Shown piece after piece: positions 11,011-22,489 of a DNA stretch of 64,000 nucleotides (the stretch's first letter is position 1; every line of letters begins with the position of its first letter). Position numbers and translations under genes: made by a program. This stretch comes from Eucriotettix oculatus. Lineage: Eukaryota; Arthropoda; Insecta; Orthoptera; Tetrigidae. The notes below the pieces were generated by a model. The model was given only the letters and a program-made list of their open reading frames with translations, was not told the origin of the DNA and did not search any database. Location of the stretch: contig CM067378.1 in NCBI GenBank assembly GCA_034510155.1, positions 117,714,010-117,778,009 of the forward strand, given 5' to 3'.

Positions 11011-11700
11011 TAGGGTTTTTATTTCTTCTCCTCGTTGCAGTATTGTTCCTTTTCCGCGTTAAGTTTTAACTTGCTTCATCGGCTGTTCTACATATATGTT
11101 ATATATGGTGGTAAGTAGACGACGGAGAATAATAAAAGCATCTCGGGGCAAACTTTCCCCGACGCGTTTGGGATACTGAGAGAAGACTTTATACGGCTTT
11201 CGCAATTCTCAATAAATTACAGCGGCGAGAGAAAAAAAAGAAAAGAGGAGGAAGAAACCTTCCTGGAAATACCAAAGGGCGACACAATGGGAAATGGCAG
11301 AGTGGTCAGACATGCTCATTACAATTACGAGGAAGCCTTGTATTGTGGACTTGGGGAATAAATCATAATTATGATGTGCTTGTAAAGAGCGTGCGTGAAG
11401 TCATCACAGGACACCGAAGAATTCTTCTTGGTCCTCTTGTGGAGAACCTCGTCGAAAGGTGTCCTGGATCATCACACTACTGATCGGATTAATTTGGGTC
11501 CTCGGAGGATTTTCTTCGTGGTTTCCTTGAAAAAAAAATTGGAGAATTTACTTGTGTTTGAGCTGTGCGCACGTGCAATGTTAAGGAATCACCAAGTTGG
11601 AAAATCCTAAGAAGGGGATGAGGTGAATCATGACTCGAGGTCTATATAGAATCATACTAAAGAAAGATGGCGCGTAGAAAAAAAATAACCACATCAAAAA
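11011..11700. other. No recognisable gene
   Basis: Unique-looking sequence with a TATATA run at about 11701-11718. The small frame at 11395-11610 is not recognised. Confidence 0.5.
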
Positions 11701-11719
11701 AATATATATATATATATAA

Positions 11720-12730
11720 GGGCAAATCTACGACAGTGATTTAGAAAAAGCGCTTGGTAATGTGAACCGAAACACACTATTAAAGATTTTCGAAGAGTAC
11801 CGGAATAATTTGGATTAACAAGGCTTATACATAATCTCTATAAGAGACGAGCAGAAGTAATTACTACAGAAGATCAAGAAAAAAAAGCCGTAATCAAGAA
11901 AGGAGTAAGTAAGACAATGATGCAGTAGCCTGACGTCCATGCTGTTTAAGTCAACGGGCGATGAAGGAAAGTTATAACGAAATATAGAAAAGGAATCATA
12001 CTTGAAGGAGACGAAATAAAAGGCCCTGCGGTTTGTTGGTGCTGTTGTAGTATTGGAAGTCAGAAGAAGACTTGGAAGCCATAATAAATAGCATGAACGT
12101 GGTCCTGGAAAAACAGTTCAATATGAGGATTAATAGAGGGGAAAACTTTGGAAATGTAGTGTAGTATGGAAAACAGAGGAATAAAAAAGGCTGTTCGATT
12201 TCGAAGGGATATTTTGACGGAAGTTAAGGAATTCTGCTACTTTGGGAAGTGTAATAACTAGAGTAGGATAGCAACAGGATAGCAAGGAAGAGGAATTTAC
12301 TTACGGCTAATACAAGTGTGAATATTAGGAAATCGTTGCTAAAACTGTTGGTATGGGGGCGTGGCGTTATATGGGACGATAAGAGATTTGCAGAAAGAAA
12401 AAGTATAGAAACGTTTGAAATGTGGTGCTATAGGAGAATGAGATGGGTGGGAAGAATCGCTAACGAGGAAAATTGGGGGAAGAAGGAACAGTACGGAGGA
12501 AGACGTTGACCAAGAGAAGGGACGGATTAATAGGCCATGTTTTTAGACATGAGGGTCTTGTAAAAATTAGCTTTAGAGGGAAGTGTGTGAGGCGTAAGAA
12601 CAGAAGAGAGGGAGGGAAGAGGATGGAATGCACTAAGGAGATTAGGGAGGATGTGGGATGTGCTAGTAATAATAGGGAAATGAAAAGTCTTGCGCAAGAT
12701 AGATTAGCATAGAGGGAGTTTATTATTATT
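11720..12730 (+). mobile_element. RTE-type LINE, reverse transcriptase and C-terminus, degraded
   Basis: In order, on the plus strand and across several frames: the DLEKALGNVN block (reverse transcriptase motif A region), IHNLYKRRAEVITTEDQEK, the degraded 'ggagtaagtaagacaatgatgcag' where functional copies have GVRQGCS, the damaged catalytic region ('gcggtttgttggtgctgttg' where others read LRFADDIV), then EEDLEAIINSMNVVLEKQFNMRINRGE, and the C-terminal FEMWCYRRMRWVG, LTKRRDGLIGHVFRHEG, EIREDVGCAS and EMKSLAQDRLA. The endonuclease half is absent. Loss of the FADD motif and many frameshifts show an old, dead copy. Confidence 0.85.
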
Positions 12731-12959
12731 CTATTATTCTCCTGAATTTATCAATCGGTCTGAAAGTAATTAAAGTCTATTAATTTTGCAAAAGTGCTGA
12801 ATCAGTGTTTCATCATATGCAAACAATATCAGGTGTATATATATATTATACGTTATCCTGGTCTTTTCTTCTTTGTTTCATGACCTAAATTGACGAGATC
12901 TGCTGGAGCCTGATTTCCCACGGATCTACCTACACCCTTTTTTTAAAAAAAAAAAAGTG

Positions 12960-13385
12960 TAGTGTTTTGTAAAGTGCGTGGCTCTATTATACCGATATAG
13001 TGTTCCAAATTTATCCAGAAATTATATCTTTTGTATATGTTACGTATGCTTCCTTTTATTTGTCTATCATTGTTATACATAGTTTCCTTTCACCATCTCT
13101 CTTATTGTTTTTTGTACTCATATTCTTGATATGTTGTTGTATTCATATTTTGTTTGCTCTGCTTTGCTTTGTTTTATTTTATTTATCATTGTATACATAG
13201 TTTTCTATACTCATATGTTGTATCCATATTTTGTTGTTTCTTATATTTTGTATTCTTAGTGTGATATGTAACATATTCTTTGACTCGTCCTATTTCCTCC
13301 TCAATAGAGGACTAATGGATCCAATAAATCTTATCTTATCATCAGGCCAGTCTTAGGACTGAATACCACTACAACAACAACAAAA
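12960..13385 (+). mobile_element. LINE 3' tail followed by RTE tail
   Basis: A T-rich region ends in 'cctatttcctcctcaataga', 'ggactaatggatccaataaa' and 'tcttatcttatc', the end expected of a LINE 3' UTR. Directly behind it is the RTE tail ('ccagtcttaggactgaatac', then CAA repeats) at about 13345-13385. The two tails are fused, which suggests nested insertion or a chimeric transcript. Confidence 0.65.
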
Positions 13386-14205
13386 ACTATTGGCAGTGTA
13401 CTATGGTGTTTGACAGGCGAAGGACTCCAGGGTCGTGAGAAGGCAAATGGTAAAGATTCCAGGGAAGAGGAATGGCTAATGTTTGGCTGTGTGAGAAGTG
13501 GACCAACGGTCGATGGTCCAGAGATGATGATGAGGTTCAGCGTCCGCGAGTCTGGATCATCACAGGGGACTAATGGGATAAGAAGGTCGTATCCCGCGGG
13601 ACAAAGGTGTCGGTCTGTCTTTCTGTCGCCGTTGTTGCAACATGAGCGTATTACGAATGCAGCAGTCGACAACCAACTACGGACGGGTCGAGTTCTAAAT
13701 AAAGAACCTTAGGGGTCAACCGGTGTCGTTGGATATAAGAGGGTCACGAGCTAGAAGCAAACCAAACCCAACCCGCGTATATTATTCACAAAGGTTGGAC
13801 GCCGCAGCTGCGCGGTTGCTAATTGGAAAGAAAAAGAAAGATGGATAGAGAGAGACAAAGAGAGAGAGTCAGAGGCTTGCGCAAGGATAATGACCGCCGC
13901 CTACAACAACAATACGCAGCACCATGAGCTAGAACATGGGAAACTAGGAAAACGGGAAAGCAGCTGCAGGGCCATACTTGGGAGCGAGCGCTCGCTGATC
14001 TGATCTGATAGGTTCTCTGGTCCTGCTGGAGAGAGAGAGAGAGAGAGGAAGGACGGCCGCTTCCAGCGGGGATGCCTCACATGGCTGACGTTCCTCGTCC
14101 GCGCTTTATTGGCGCGCAGGTGGAACAAGAAGCTCCGCGGCGACATTCCACGGACTTCACCGCATTCCACGCCTAGGAAGAAGGCGCTGCGGGAGTTTCT
14201 CGCAG
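13386..14205. other. No recognisable gene
   Basis: CpG-rich in places (13400-13700, 13900-14190) with an AG run at 14031-14047. Overlapping frames on both strands (13331-13712, 13901-14170) cancel each other and are not recognised. Confidence 0.4.
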
Positions 14206-14737
14206 GCGCTTCAGCCCAGAGTGACTGCGGGGCTTACCTGATCATGTCGGGAATGCCTCCTGCACTTTCTCTGGGTAATTTTTATCAAAGTTCTCACATG
14301 CCGAGACACCTTCACCTATTTTAGGAGGTATATGTACCGGGGTCAAAGACCTTGGGCATATGGCAAGAGCTGTCCGCTGATCTCATTGGATCAGTCGGCC
14401 AACTGCCTCCTGAAACTGGTGGAGACACGGAGAAGGGAATGCTGCGTCCCCACAGCAAACTCGTCTCCCGTCATTCGGAAGGGCGTGAGAATAGTAGCCA
14501 ATGCCCGACCTACCTGATGCAGGTTTTCTAGGGTTTTCCCTGCTGCATCTCTTTAGGTGAAACACCGGGTAGGGTAGGATCCTTAAACCATAGCCCGGGG
14601 GCCCTAGTTAACCCTTGCTAGGCTACCTTGCTCTACCTTCCGCATCCCCCCTTTTCAATTCCCTTCCTATGCTATTAAAGGGGAGTTGCCTGTTTCAGGA
14701 TCACCCTCATGTAGCCTGTTAACCAAAAAAAAATGGT
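14206..14737 (+). mobile_element. 532 bp A-tailed element, full-length copy
   Basis: The element starts at 'agcccagagtgactgcgggg' and ends with 'cctgttaacc' plus a nine-base A run. A second full copy lies on the minus strand at 20372-20900 with the same 5' boundary, and partial copies occur at 4.1, 4.4, 9.85, 17.4, 20.9, 33.65, 54.8, 62.0-62.7, 63.05 and 63.3 kb. A defined 5' end, A tail and dispersed copies point to a non-autonomous retroposon moved by a LINE. No clear A and B boxes or long ORF were found; a 61-codon frame at 14332-14517 has a counterpart in the minus-strand copy (69 codons, 20569-20778), which probably only reflects recent divergence. Confidence 0.8.
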
Positions 14738-15875
14738 GAGATCTGCAGTTTGATTTTATTACATTCCAGTTTTTAAAATATTTTTTTTTTCAAAACGATA
14801 TATATCGAATCGGAAGATGATTTTATTTTATTTGGTGAAGGGTGCGTAGAGGACGGCTGATAACCCCGGGTCTAGAGGTTCCATGTGAAGTTGAGGCGTG
14901 TTGACGAGCTCAGCTCCTCCAGCTTCCGTATTTATTTAGTTATTTATTGATTGATTGTGAAGTTCCGCCATTGTTGGGAGGTTTGAGTTACGTGCTCGTC
15001 AATCAATTTAGGAGCGTGACGGTGAAAGGAGGAGAATGGTGATGGAACTTTCGCCGCGGCGATCATATGGTCCACAGGTTGAGTCGTCCTTTGTGGAGTC
15101 GCCGCCGCCTTAGCCGTGCAAGGAAACAGCCACCTGGAGGCCGAGACAAAGCCGGTCAATTAGCACAAGGACTGCCTCCTTACCTTACCTCACCTCACCT
15201 CTCCTCATCTCACCTCACCAGACCTCCCTACGTCGTTAGGAATAAATGGCTGCCAACCGGGGTTTTCATCTTCTAATAATATGATTCCACACATATTTAT
15301 TTATATTGAACATAATTGTGCACTCAAATATAGGTTAAATATGGTCCTTACGACCAGATTATTAAGTTCTATGTATCTGCCATCTGCTCATTTGTAGATT
15401 TAATAAATATTAAGCCACTTACTAAGGCCACTCCTTCTACTCTGTTGAAGAATTTATGGAGCTGAATGTATCATCATAGGGGTAGATATTTATAATTATG
15501 AAAGGACATTATTAAAGAACACTAATTTTTTTAGAGTAGAATGTAAAAATATTTATCAATTTTATATAATATATATAAGGTAAAAATTGTATGTCTTCTG
15601 TATAGAAGTTAAGAAAATCTTATTATAAGTTAAAAATTAATGAATAGTTACAGTATATTCTAATATTAATAAAGCAACCTAACTATGTAAAATCTCTGAC
15701 TCGTGTTCCACAACATCCTTGAAGCTTGTGCTTCTCTATAGTAGGATCTCTGGAATATGATTTTATACTTATACATGCCATAGTTCAATCAATACTGCGT
15801 GACGTGGCAGACACCGCCATCTTCTTCAGGTGAGGGTTCGTCAATTTTAAAAAAATATATAACTAGCACAACCCT
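14738..15875. other. No recognisable gene
   Basis: Poly-T/AT-rich at 14770-14850, CpG-rich around 15000-15160, CACCT runs around 15180-15225, then AT-rich. The frames found are short and unrecognised. Confidence 0.45.
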
Positions 15876-15879
15876 ATTC

Positions 15880-16125
15880 CGCCCTAATTTGTATGGATCT
15901 CCGGATAGATTTAGATTTATCGTTGTTTCCATTAGTCTTCGATTGAGGAAAATAGGATACTACGTCATAACATTACAAATTAACAAAATAAGGTGCATGA
16001 TTAAAGACAAATAATCTTAAAATAAATTAATAAAAGAAAATGTATATAGACAAAAGTCAATATAAACACAACACAGGGACACACACACACGATGTGTCAC
16101 ACACACACACACACATAATAACAGA
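15880..16125 (-). mobile_element. LINE 3' tail family (minus strand) with CA run
   Basis: Same tail as 9985-10225, nearly colinear: 'tcttcgattgaggaaaatag', 'gatactacgtcataac', 'atgtatatagacaaaagtca', 'atataaacacaacac'. It ends in two CA runs at about 16081-16090 and 16099-16114. Confidence 0.75.
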
Positions 16126-16129
16126 TATT

Positions 16130-16410
16130 AAAATAGGTCGACTCGGGTGGATAGGACACATTCAACGACTGAGGCGGAAATAGTAAAAGGAGTAATGGAA
16201 AGTAAACCTGAAGGAAGAAGGGAAATAGGAAGACCCAAGAATAGATGGATGGATGGAGTACTGCAGGACATGAGGAGTTTGAAAGTCAAGAATTGGTGGA
16301 TTTTGGCCGAGGACAGAAATGACTGGAAAAGAATTCTGAAGGAGGCCGTGGTCCAGGTCCAGCTAGGGTTGTTGTGCCAGTTATGACGATGATGATGATG
16401 ATGATGATAA
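16130..16410 (+). mobile_element. LINE ORF2 C-terminal fragment with TGA-repeat tail
   Basis: A 79-codon frame reads MDRTHSTTEAEIVKGVMESK, then GRREIGRPKNRWMDGVLQD and WWILAEDRNDWKRILKEA. This is the C-terminal tail typical of insect non-LTR retrotransposon polyproteins, the type often mislabelled craniofacial-development-protein-like in automatic annotation. The stop is followed by a (GAT)n tail at about 16386-16409, which marks the 3' end. It differs from the RTE-type family above and is much better preserved, so it is a younger insertion, but 5'-truncated. Confidence 0.85.
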
Positions 16411-17218
16411 AACGGTTTGAAGCTGAGGTGGATTATGGGCAAAACCGACAAGAAAAAATTTTTTTTCTAAAAAAAACCGGCTAATAAATGATCAAGTCAT
16501 TCGTATATGCAATAAACAGCCTTCGAGCCATTATGGAGCTTGGTAAGTGTCCTCGTGTTTCCTTTTTCTTTACTGGTTGATACCGTTGGACGATAATTAA
16601 GCTGTTTCATCGTGTCTGCTTGATTGTCTTTCCTTTATTCAAATAGAGGACGGGATCAATAAATCACTAGTGAGTGGCTTGAGTGAGGGGGAACAGGTTA
16701 CCGCTAATTAGACGATGGCTATTATTCTCTGTTTTGCAAGTCATGCGCCTCTTCCTCTCCCCGTGTGTTGGGGAAGGAACCAGCTAGGGGATAGGGGGAG
16801 GGGAGAGGAAGGGGAGAGACAGTAATTGTGACGCAATAGTCCACGTTCTTCCTTAATTAGTAGGTCATCGCGGTAGAATGGCAGGCAGGAGAAAGCAGAC
16901 AACGGCAAATTACCCGGGACATTAGCCGAGGTAAGCGCCGAAACTGAAGAGCAGCAGCAGCCATCACTCTTCCAGCAGATCCAGGCTTCCGGTCTTCTCT
17001 ACCTAGAAACAGGTTTCATCCTCATCAGCGCATCGATGACCGCTGAAGCCACTTCAATCTATATCGAATTCAGGCAGGCCAGGGCAATAATTCAGGGATG
17101 AAAACCATTCCCGACTCACGATCAGAGTAAGCGTCGTCCTCATAATTCCCCGGGCGCGCGTTTGGTCTTCCAGGACATCAACAACAACTTAATATGCAAA
17201 TTTCAACCTACGTCACAG
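16411..17218. other. No recognisable gene
   Basis: Unique-looking sequence with a G/A-rich stretch at about 16785-16820. No recognised frame. Confidence 0.5.
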
Positions 17219-17310
17219 TTTTATCACTTTAAAATTTACAATAAATAAAAAAAAACCGCCAAAAAGTCACCACATACATATATCAACTATTTATGTTCAG
17301 GAAAAACGGC
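17219..17310 (-). repeat. Flank of hammerhead-like foldback family, ribozyme part lost
   Basis: 'ttaaaatttacaataaataa', 'ccgccaaaaagtcac', 'atatatcaactattta' match, on the same strand, the flank at 41835-41905 that leads into a hammerhead-like motif. Here the flank runs into 'tgttcaggaaaaacgg' and the catalytic core is missing. Confidence 0.55.
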
Positions 17311-17369
17311 AAAGTACAATTTGAGAAAGCAAGGAGGCAAGTGGTTGCAACTTCCCTCTAATCACCTCG

Positions 17370-17550
17370 GAAAGTAACTTGGAAGGGTGGAAGTGAGAGG
17401 AAGGCAGCCAAGGGTTGTATTCGACCAAAAGTAATGTAGGTCGACCTCTTGTCTCGACCACGACCACTGTGAATGGGCACGCAACATTCCCTTCTCTTTA
17501 CCTTGGAAAATTTAGGAGGCAGCTGGCCGACTGTTCCAATAGCAACAACA
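17370..17550 (-). mobile_element. 532 bp A-tailed element, degenerate internal copy
   Basis: 'aggaaggcagccaagggttg' and 'aacattcccttctctttacc' with 'ttaggaggcagctggccgac' correspond, on the minus strand, to parts of the full copy, but the segments between have diverged. Confidence 0.5.
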
Positions 17551-18560
17551 CCACATGCTGGACGAATGTGTACACGAGATGTCTGGGTTTTGGGAATATT
17601 AAGGGTAGCCCCCATCTTCTATTCATCGCCTGCGGATGCTGACCTCAGGGGATCGATCTTGACCTGAAGATTTCTAAATGTAACCGATTCATTTCTCGGT
17701 TCGTGAACGATTTCTCTAAGAAATGTTTATTAAATTATTAACGTTTCCCATTATAAATCCCGTTGGCGTCGTTGGTCCCGGTTGATGACTTGGCAGTGGA
17801 CTCTGTGTGACGTGTGTGGGAAACGTTAAAGAGAGTGTAATGAAGAAGTAGGATGAAAAATCAAAAGTAGATTAAATTTATCAGCGAGTCTTGAGCTTCC
17901 AATCGCATGAAAATAGGCATCGGTGGCAACGGATATCGCGTTCAAGCGATTACTATCAGTCAGTAACCACCCAAGTCCACTTGGAAGCCCGAGAGTCACT
18001 CAAGCTGGACTGTATTTATAACAGTCTGACCGCTGATAAGGTTACTTAAGCTCCAACATCTGTAATCCAAACAGTTGTGGATAATAAGCTGAAGCCTTGA
18101 TGGTTGTAGATGACTGACTATTTCCTTCACGGTGAGAGAAGTTCCGGAAGTGTTGCGATGACGACGACGACGATCTGAAGCACCTGCAGAGGATTGACGG
18201 CGGATGTCGCAACTCTGGACAGTCCACTGTATTTTTCTCTTTCCCCCATAAGGCCGGGAGCCGCACGTGTTCAAGTGAATGCCTCGCACATGGAATCATC
18301 ATCACGCATCTCCTCAGCAATCTGGGGGAATGGAATGCCCCGAGGCCGTGACGTCAACGTGTTCCAGGTTATTCCAGATTCCTGCGCACGGTTAAAAAGT
18401 TTCCAAACCATGTTGCGTGACATCATCATGAGGCTTTACCCTCAGCCAGCTTCTTTCGGACCTCGGATTGCATCCGTCACTGAACTCTGAGTAATCCTTT
18501 CTTCATCTCTAATCCGTTACATTTCTCAGCCTTTATAAACTCGAAAGGAACAATTAAGGT
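17551..18560. other. No recognisable gene
   Basis: Several short overlapping frames on both strands (17996-18490), none recognised. One perfect TGACGTCA palindrome at 18349-18356. Confidence 0.45.
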
Positions 18561-18564
18561 GTGG

Positions 18565-18805
18565 TCGCGGAATGTACCACAAGTGGGTGAGGAATGATGT
18601 AAAAGCCTCGTGGAATCATCAGCCTGGCTTGCTGGGTGCTCAGAGGTGCAACATCTGGAAACAACAGAGACTTGCCGCGCCCAACGATGATGGTGTGATT
18701 GTGGAATGTACCACAAGTGGGTGAGGCTTCATTAAAATCCACGTGGATTCATCGCAACTTGATGGGTGGTCAGAGGTTCAACATCGGGAACCACCAGAAA
18801 GCTAC
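18565..18805 (+). repeat. Direct duplication, about 134 bp period
   Basis: 'ggaatgtaccacaagtgggt' occurs at 18569 and again at 18703. The following text ('aaaagcctcgtgga' / 'aaaatccacgtgga', 'gggtgctcagaggtgcaaca' / 'gggtggtcagaggttcaaca') stays alignable to about 18790. Two copies. Confidence 0.8.
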
Positions 18806-20215
18806 CGCCGCACACAAATTGGACTTCTTTATACATCATCTCCACCACCAACACCAAGACTTCTCAACGTTTCCTCTGATTCACCAAACTTAGCTGATGA
18901 CTACGGTTTCCTTTTTGACCAACGACAAAGAACCCCGAGGTAATTTTTCTCTTATTTTAATTCATATCGGTTCATGAATTCATTTTCCCGGCATTTCCCG
19001 TCCTCTTCTTGTTGAGAGGATCGGACAGTTTCACGTGTCTTATGATGTGGTCATCGTAATTCAGCAGTCTTAACTCCTTCCCCCACCCCACCCCAGTTTC
19101 CTTGACCTTGGCGGAAACCAACGTCAACGAGACTCTGGTTCATCAGGTCGGTTCAAATTAAAGACAGTCATATTTGGTCTATTTCCTTTATGTGAATCCA
19201 CATTCACCTTTTCCTCTTCAATTACTGTTTTCTCTTTGACTTCCTCAAGATAAACTTGACCATGAACAACCCAAGAGCAATCAATATCTAACTAACGGTT
19301 GCAGACCATCGCCACAACATTTCACTTACAATATATGATGGAGGATAATGGATCCAGAGAGAATCCATGCGAGTTCCTTGTCAGATCTTCGGACCATCAG
19401 GGTCGTCGTCAAGGGCGGGCGTTGTCTTTTTTTTCCAAGCCAAGACCAGCAGACTGTTTGTCGCCGACAGGAAAGTGGATGACCTAACTCAGGCCAATTA
19501 TTGCGTGAGCTATGACTTGAGTATTTGCAAAGAAGTGACCTCGCGTTTTGCAACTCGGAGACACGTGCGTGCGTGTGGTCACATCTGGCAGTAGTGATTC
19601 AGATCTTCAGGTGAGAGGAATCGCAGGTGGTCTCTCTCTCGAGGATAAGAAGAAGAAGACACCTGACTGGCTGCTCAAGGACTGGAATGTTGCACCACCG
19701 CCGACGCGATTCCTCATTTACTCCAAATGTGGCGACGACGACGACGAGGACGACGACATATTCCTCCGCCATCGTCACCCGAGGAGTCTTGGTGGAAGCG
19801 GAGGTGGAGGCTGAGGGCGGGCGTGGTCCAGGACAATAACTTCACGGGAGGGTTCGACGACGACGACAACAGTTGCCTCGGCCCGTGTAATTACGTTGGT
19901 GGGCTTCGGGTCCCTTTAAAATAAAAACCGTTGCACGAAATTTATTTGTTCTAATAGACTATCATTAAAACATCTCCATGACGAGAGTCGACGTAGTTTA
20001 CGATGTTGTGACCACTCGGGCCTTTTCCTACGGGGAAGGGGAAGAAGGGAGAGGTTTCCTTTTCTTCTTTCAACGAAGAGAACAAATTATTTTCTTTACC
20101 AAATTTATCGGTTTCTCCTCTTTTTTTAAATCTTATTTTAAAGATATTCACCATTTTCTTTTATTAATCTCAATTTCAAATTATAAAAGATAAAACATAC
20201 TAAATAATTATATTA
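18806..20215. other. No recognisable gene
   Basis: Contains GACGAC trinucleotide runs at about 19733-19760 and 19855-19870, a CpG-rich part at 19540-19920 and AT-rich sequence after 20080. Frames of 60-90 codons on both strands are unrecognised and mostly reflect the GAC repeats. Confidence 0.45.
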
Positions 20216-20217
20216 AG

Positions 20218-20365
20218 GAAAGAAGAGGGAGGAAAGGATGGAATACGCTACGCAGATCAGGGAGAATGTCGGGTGTGCTAGTTATAAGTAAATGAAAAGG
20301 CTTGCGCAAGATATGTTAGAATGGAGGGTTGGATCAGACCAGTGTTAGGACTGAAACAACAACAA
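20218..20365 (+). mobile_element. RTE-type LINE, last 100 bp plus CAA tail
   Basis: Reads GRKGWNTLRRSGRMSGVLVI-like text in broken frame, then MKRLAQDMLEWRVGSDQ, followed by 'gttaggactgaaacaacaac'. It is the extreme 3' end only, so a strongly 5'-truncated insertion. It abuts the A-tailed element at 20372. Confidence 0.8.
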
Positions 20366-20371
20366 CAACTT

Positions 20372-20900
20372 TTTTTGTGGGGGGTTAACAGGCTACATGA
20401 GGGTGATCCTGAAACAGGCAACTCCCCTTTAATAGCATAGGAAGGGAATTGAAAAGGGGGGAATGCGGAAGGTAGAGCAAGGTAGCCAAGGGTTAACTAG
20501 GGCCCCCGGGCTATGGTTTAAGGATCCTACCCTAGTGGTGTTTCACCTAAAGAGATGCAGGGAAAACCCTAGAAAACCTGCATCAGGTAGGTCGGGCATT
20601 GCTGGGTACTATTCTCACGCCCTTCCCTGTGAATGACGGGAGACGAGTCTGCTGTGGGGTCGCAGCATTCCCTTCTCCGTGTCTCCGCCAATTTCAGGAG
20701 GCAGTTGGCCCCCGACTGATCCAATGGGATCAGCGGACAACTCTTGCCATATGCCCAAGGTCTTTGACCCCAGTACATATACCTCCTAAAATAGGTGAAG
20801 GTGTCTCGGCATGTGAGAACTTTGATAAAAAAATACCCAGAGAGAGTGCAGGAGGCATCCCCGACATGATCAGGTAAGCCCCGCAGTCACTCTGGGCTAC
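20372..20900 (-). mobile_element. 532 bp A-tailed element, full-length copy (minus strand)
   Basis: Reverse complement of the copy at 14206-14737 over its whole length. It reads 'ggttaacaggctacatgagg' at the left edge and ends at 'ccgcagtcactctgggct'. The two full copies are about 5.6 kb apart in opposite orientation and could pair over about 530 bases. The 5' end is immediately preceded, on the minus strand, by the A-rich tail of a further 3' piece (20905-21050), giving a head-to-tail arrangement. Confidence 0.8.
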
Positions 20901-20904
20901 AAGT

Positions 20905-21050
20905 TTTTTATTTTTGGTTAACAATTTACATGAGGGTGATACTGAAACAGGCTACTCCCCTTTAATAGCATAGGAAGGGAATTGAAAAGGGGGGATGCGG
21001 AAGGTAGAGCAAGGTAGCCTAGCAAGGGTTAACTACGGACCCCGGGCTCC
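20905..21050 (-). mobile_element. 532 bp A-tailed element, extra 3' unit in tandem
   Basis: 'ggttaacaatttacatgagg', 'ccctttaatagcataggaag', 'gcggaaggtagagcaagg' and 'aagggttaacta' repeat the 3' 145 bp of the neighbouring full copy in the same orientation. The same 3' unit is amplified five times at 61992-62700. Confidence 0.8.
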
Positions 21051-21054
21051 ATGG

Positions 21055-21530
21055 CTCATAATTGAATGAAAATACCCAAAATAAACCATTTTGACGGACA
21101 TTTTGTCAACGTGTTGTCAGAGAATTACAAGCTGAACTTAGTTTTCCGGGCAAGCAGATCATCTACCATGGTCGGTCATTCCACTTTAATTTATCGTCAA
21201 TCCTAAGGCCGAGGAAAGGAAGGCTCAAGCATTAGCTGAGAACTTGTCTATTCCTAGCATCAGCTAACTTAGTCTTATCTAGGTTGAGGGATAATTTATT
21301 CACGTTAAACCAAATATTTAGACCATTCAGAGCCGCGTTGTCTGTCTACTTTCTTAATCAGATTACCTAAGTTTTTATCTGCGATAATTATATTTGTATC
21401 ATCATCCGCGTAGAGAATCGATTTTAAAAGGATTTACGTATCCTGGAAGATCGTTTATGTACAGAATAAAAAGTAAAAAGGCCCAAGAATTGATCCTTGA
21501 GGAACTCCACGTGTAATAGATTCCCAGTCG
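21055..21530 (-). pseudogene. LINE reverse transcriptase fragment (NDLP / YADD block)
   Basis: On the minus strand from about 21515 downward, in two adjacent frames: RGVPQ-like start (degraded), then LLFILYINDLPGYVNPFK (motif B region of non-LTR reverse transcriptases), then ILYADDDTNIIIADKN containing the catalytic YADD, and LGNLIKKVDRQ. Later stretches read LSLNLDKTK and KLSSACNSL-like text across more frameshifts. The NDLP plus YADD plus LNLDKTK order fits the Jockey/CR1/I superclade and differs from the FADD RTE-type copies. Multiple frameshifts make it dead. It ends at about 21050 where the A-tailed element begins. Confidence 0.85.
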
Positions 21531-21539
21531 GATAAGTGA

Positions 21540-21825
21540 AGTTGCGCGTTCCGTCTTGTGGCGCGTGTTTCGCCTTATGACGTCAGACGGAAGCGTGTGA
21601 GACCTTTGGCGGCGAAGTTGGCTCGCAATTTTTAGTTGGCCCCCGGGTTTCGTAAGACCGTCGCCGACCTCGAACGGAGGACCCCGCGGATGCGCACAAC
21701 GCGGTCGCCATTGCCCCGGGTCGTGATTGGCTCGCGGCCAAGAGTCGCGGCTCCTGATTGGCCGAGGCGCGATGGCGAGGCGAGCCTCCCACTTACTTGC
21801 CTTGCCTTGCAGCTGCGTCCCCCAA
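21540..21825. promoter_or_regulatory. CpG island with CRE palindrome and ATTGG boxes
   Basis: A sharply bounded CpG-rich segment inside AT-rich debris. It holds a perfect TGACGTCA at 21578-21585 and two 'gattggc' motifs (inverted CCAAT boxes) at about 21725 and 21755. Such a combination is typical of TATA-less promoters, but no exon is recognisable next to it, and the minus-strand frame across it is fused to the reverse transcriptase relic, so the role is inferred from composition only. Confidence 0.3.
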
Positions 21826-21827
21826 AC

Positions 21828-22455
21828 CCTCATTCAGAATCTCAAGTACTCGGAGTCCAGCTTCCACCTGTGACTCTTATTCCAAAGACGAACAAAGTTC
21901 CATGCTGTTTAAAAAAAAATAGAATTATTCCGCTACTTCAAAACAAATAATTACCATTACAGACATTCTACGGAACATTCTATTAATTCCCCAAGAAAAT
22001 ATTTTTCAACAACTCAGTCGTCGAACCCGGAAACCTGAAATATCACAGAAACCGACATGATTTCAGGTTATTTTCTTAATAAAATAAGAATAAACGTCAA
22101 AAAAACAAATTAGAAAAACAAAAGAATTTTAGATCAAAATAACACGTTTCGTCTCAAAATTAAAAACTTGTCAGAAATTTTGTTTTTCATGCCGCTTAAC
22201 GCAATTAGAATTGAAGGGCACGAAAAGGAAGGAAGGAAGTAGAAATCGAGAAATGAGTGAAACAAGGATGATGCAGCAGTCTGATGTTTAACTTATATAT
22301 ATATACATATATAGAACAGGCGTTGAAGAAAGTTAAAACGCAATATACGGAAAATGAATCATACTTCAAGGAGAAGAAATAAAAACCTCTACGCTTTGCC
22401 GACGATATTGTAGTAGTATTATTAGGGGGAGTCAGAAAAAGAGAGAAAAACGTTG
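21828..22455 (+). repeat. Left copy of a long direct duplication (about 1.5-1.7 kb apart)
   Basis: 'cattcagaatctcaagtact', 'ccaaagacgaacaaagttcc', 'ccgctacttcaaaacaaata', 'cctgaaatatcacagaaacc', 'catgccgcttaacgcaatta' and the start of an RTE-type reverse transcriptase remnant recur in the same order at 23291-24110. A hammerhead-like relic sits at 22143-22173 (minus). The RTE remnant part is 22240-22455, with 'tacgctttgccgacgatatt' (LRFADDIV). Confidence 0.8.
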
Positions 22456-22489
22456 CATAAATATATATATTTTTTTGTATATCTATATT

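Noticed and set aside
21549..21833. N-terminal half of the 143-codon minus-strand frame (21402-21833) as a real protein start
   Set aside because: Only the C-terminal part (LLFILYINDLPG...) is reverse transcriptase. The upstream part is translated CpG island joined by chance.
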